In this document: positions 34,443 to 34,666 of the stretch, piece by piece
Layout of the letters: each line of letters begins with the position of its first letter
Numbering within the stretch: position 1 is the first letter of the stretch
From: an uncultured bacterium
GTDB lineage: Bacteria; Hydrogenedentota; Hydrogenedentia; Hydrogenedentales; Hydrogenedentaceae
Reading direction: 5' to 3'
DNA: 34,666 bases
NCBI GenBank assembly: GCA_937124615.1
Contig: CAKZKR010000081.1
Span: forward strand, 1 to 34,666
Made by a program: the position numbers and the translations under genes
The notes under the pieces: model-generated
Databases searched by the model: none
Seen by the model: the letters and a program-made list of their open reading frames with translations, nothing else
What the model was told of the DNA's origin: nothing

Positions 34443-34666
34443 ATGCTATTCGATACAAAAATATCGGAAGAAACAAGAAGCAACCGAACAAGTTTAACTT
34501 CGGTAAATAGCCCCTTAGACTTGTGTAGTAATTTATTACAGCAGTATGGAATGACGCTCTATGAAATTGTTTGGTTTGAAAACGATATAAATGATACTCA
34601 GATATTCAAACTATTACGACAAATATTAGACCGCAGTTGTGAACAAATTAATTCTCCATCTTTACT
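34443..34666 (+). CDS. Start of an unrecognised gene, cut by the window end
   Basis: An ATG at 34443 opens a frame that runs to the window edge (74 codons). GAGGAG lies 12 nt upstream, rather distant, and a TATAAT at 34404-34409 could be a promoter element. The visible part reads MLFDTKISEETRSNRTSL, then an acidic helical stretch with TLYEIVWFENDIND and FKLLRQILDRSCEQI. It has no signal peptide. I do not recognise it. Confidence 0.55.
   Translation, partial: MLFDTKISEETRSNRTSLTSVNSPLDLCSNLLQQYGMTLYEIVWFENDINDTQIFKLLRQILDRSCEQINSPSL

Overview
The window looks like an AT-rich Gram-negative bacterial contig whose first 3.3 kb is a patchwork of fragments from other sources. From about 4.2 kb to the end it is coherent. 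It carries lipoproteins with clear lipoboxes, DUF1080, PhoPQ-related and GH106-like proteins, a GLUG-repeat protein and many small transcription units. This gene set resembles environmental bacteria of the Planctomycetota or Hydrogenedentota kind; that placement is inferred from gene content only.

Layout. 1-1255: end of a Clostridia-like ribosomal protein operon (rplX, rplE, rpsN, start of rpsH). At about 1255 rpsH switches in frame into the C-terminal half of a type III-A CRISPR protein, Csm5, with very different base use. A broken cas1 remnant follows (2041-2672), then on the minus strand a CARF-like remnant and two pieces of GLUG-repeat protein (2668-4157). 4280-6337: a 46-residue hydrophobic peptide and a sigma-54 enhancer-binding protein (FHA-GAF-AAA+-Fis). 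6338-6840: an intergenic region with three palindromes, a near-consensus sigma-54 promoter and a structured RNA of about 297 nt ending in a strong terminator. 6932-10798 (+): ATP sulfurylase, a GT4-type glycosyltransferase and xylulokinase. 10845-15275 (-): a sugar-importer operon (binding lipoprotein, RbsC-type permease, 766-aa glycosidase-like protein) with no ATPase gene. 15356-20165: a SpoU-type RNA methyltransferase diverging from parA-parB-serS-sirtuin and a small GspF-N-like gene. 20217-25097 (-): a giant lipoprotein with PKD, PhoPQ-related and acyltransferase-like regions. 25434-30529 (+): tyrS-recO, then a DUF1080 lipoprotein, a secreted alpha/beta hydrolase and a small DUF4177-like gene. 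30772-34342 (-): a Na+/solute symporter behind a GH106-like glycosidase. A gene at the right edge is cut by the window end.

How it fits together. Most of the accessory genes deal with finding, importing and processing carbohydrates. The most interesting unit is the regulator-RNA pair at 4.4-6.8 kb: a sigma-54 activator appears to control itself and a divergent noncoding RNA through shared TTTCCC-N5-GGGAAA sites. The left-end CRISPR pieces should be treated as possible assembly or amplification chimeras until checked with reads.
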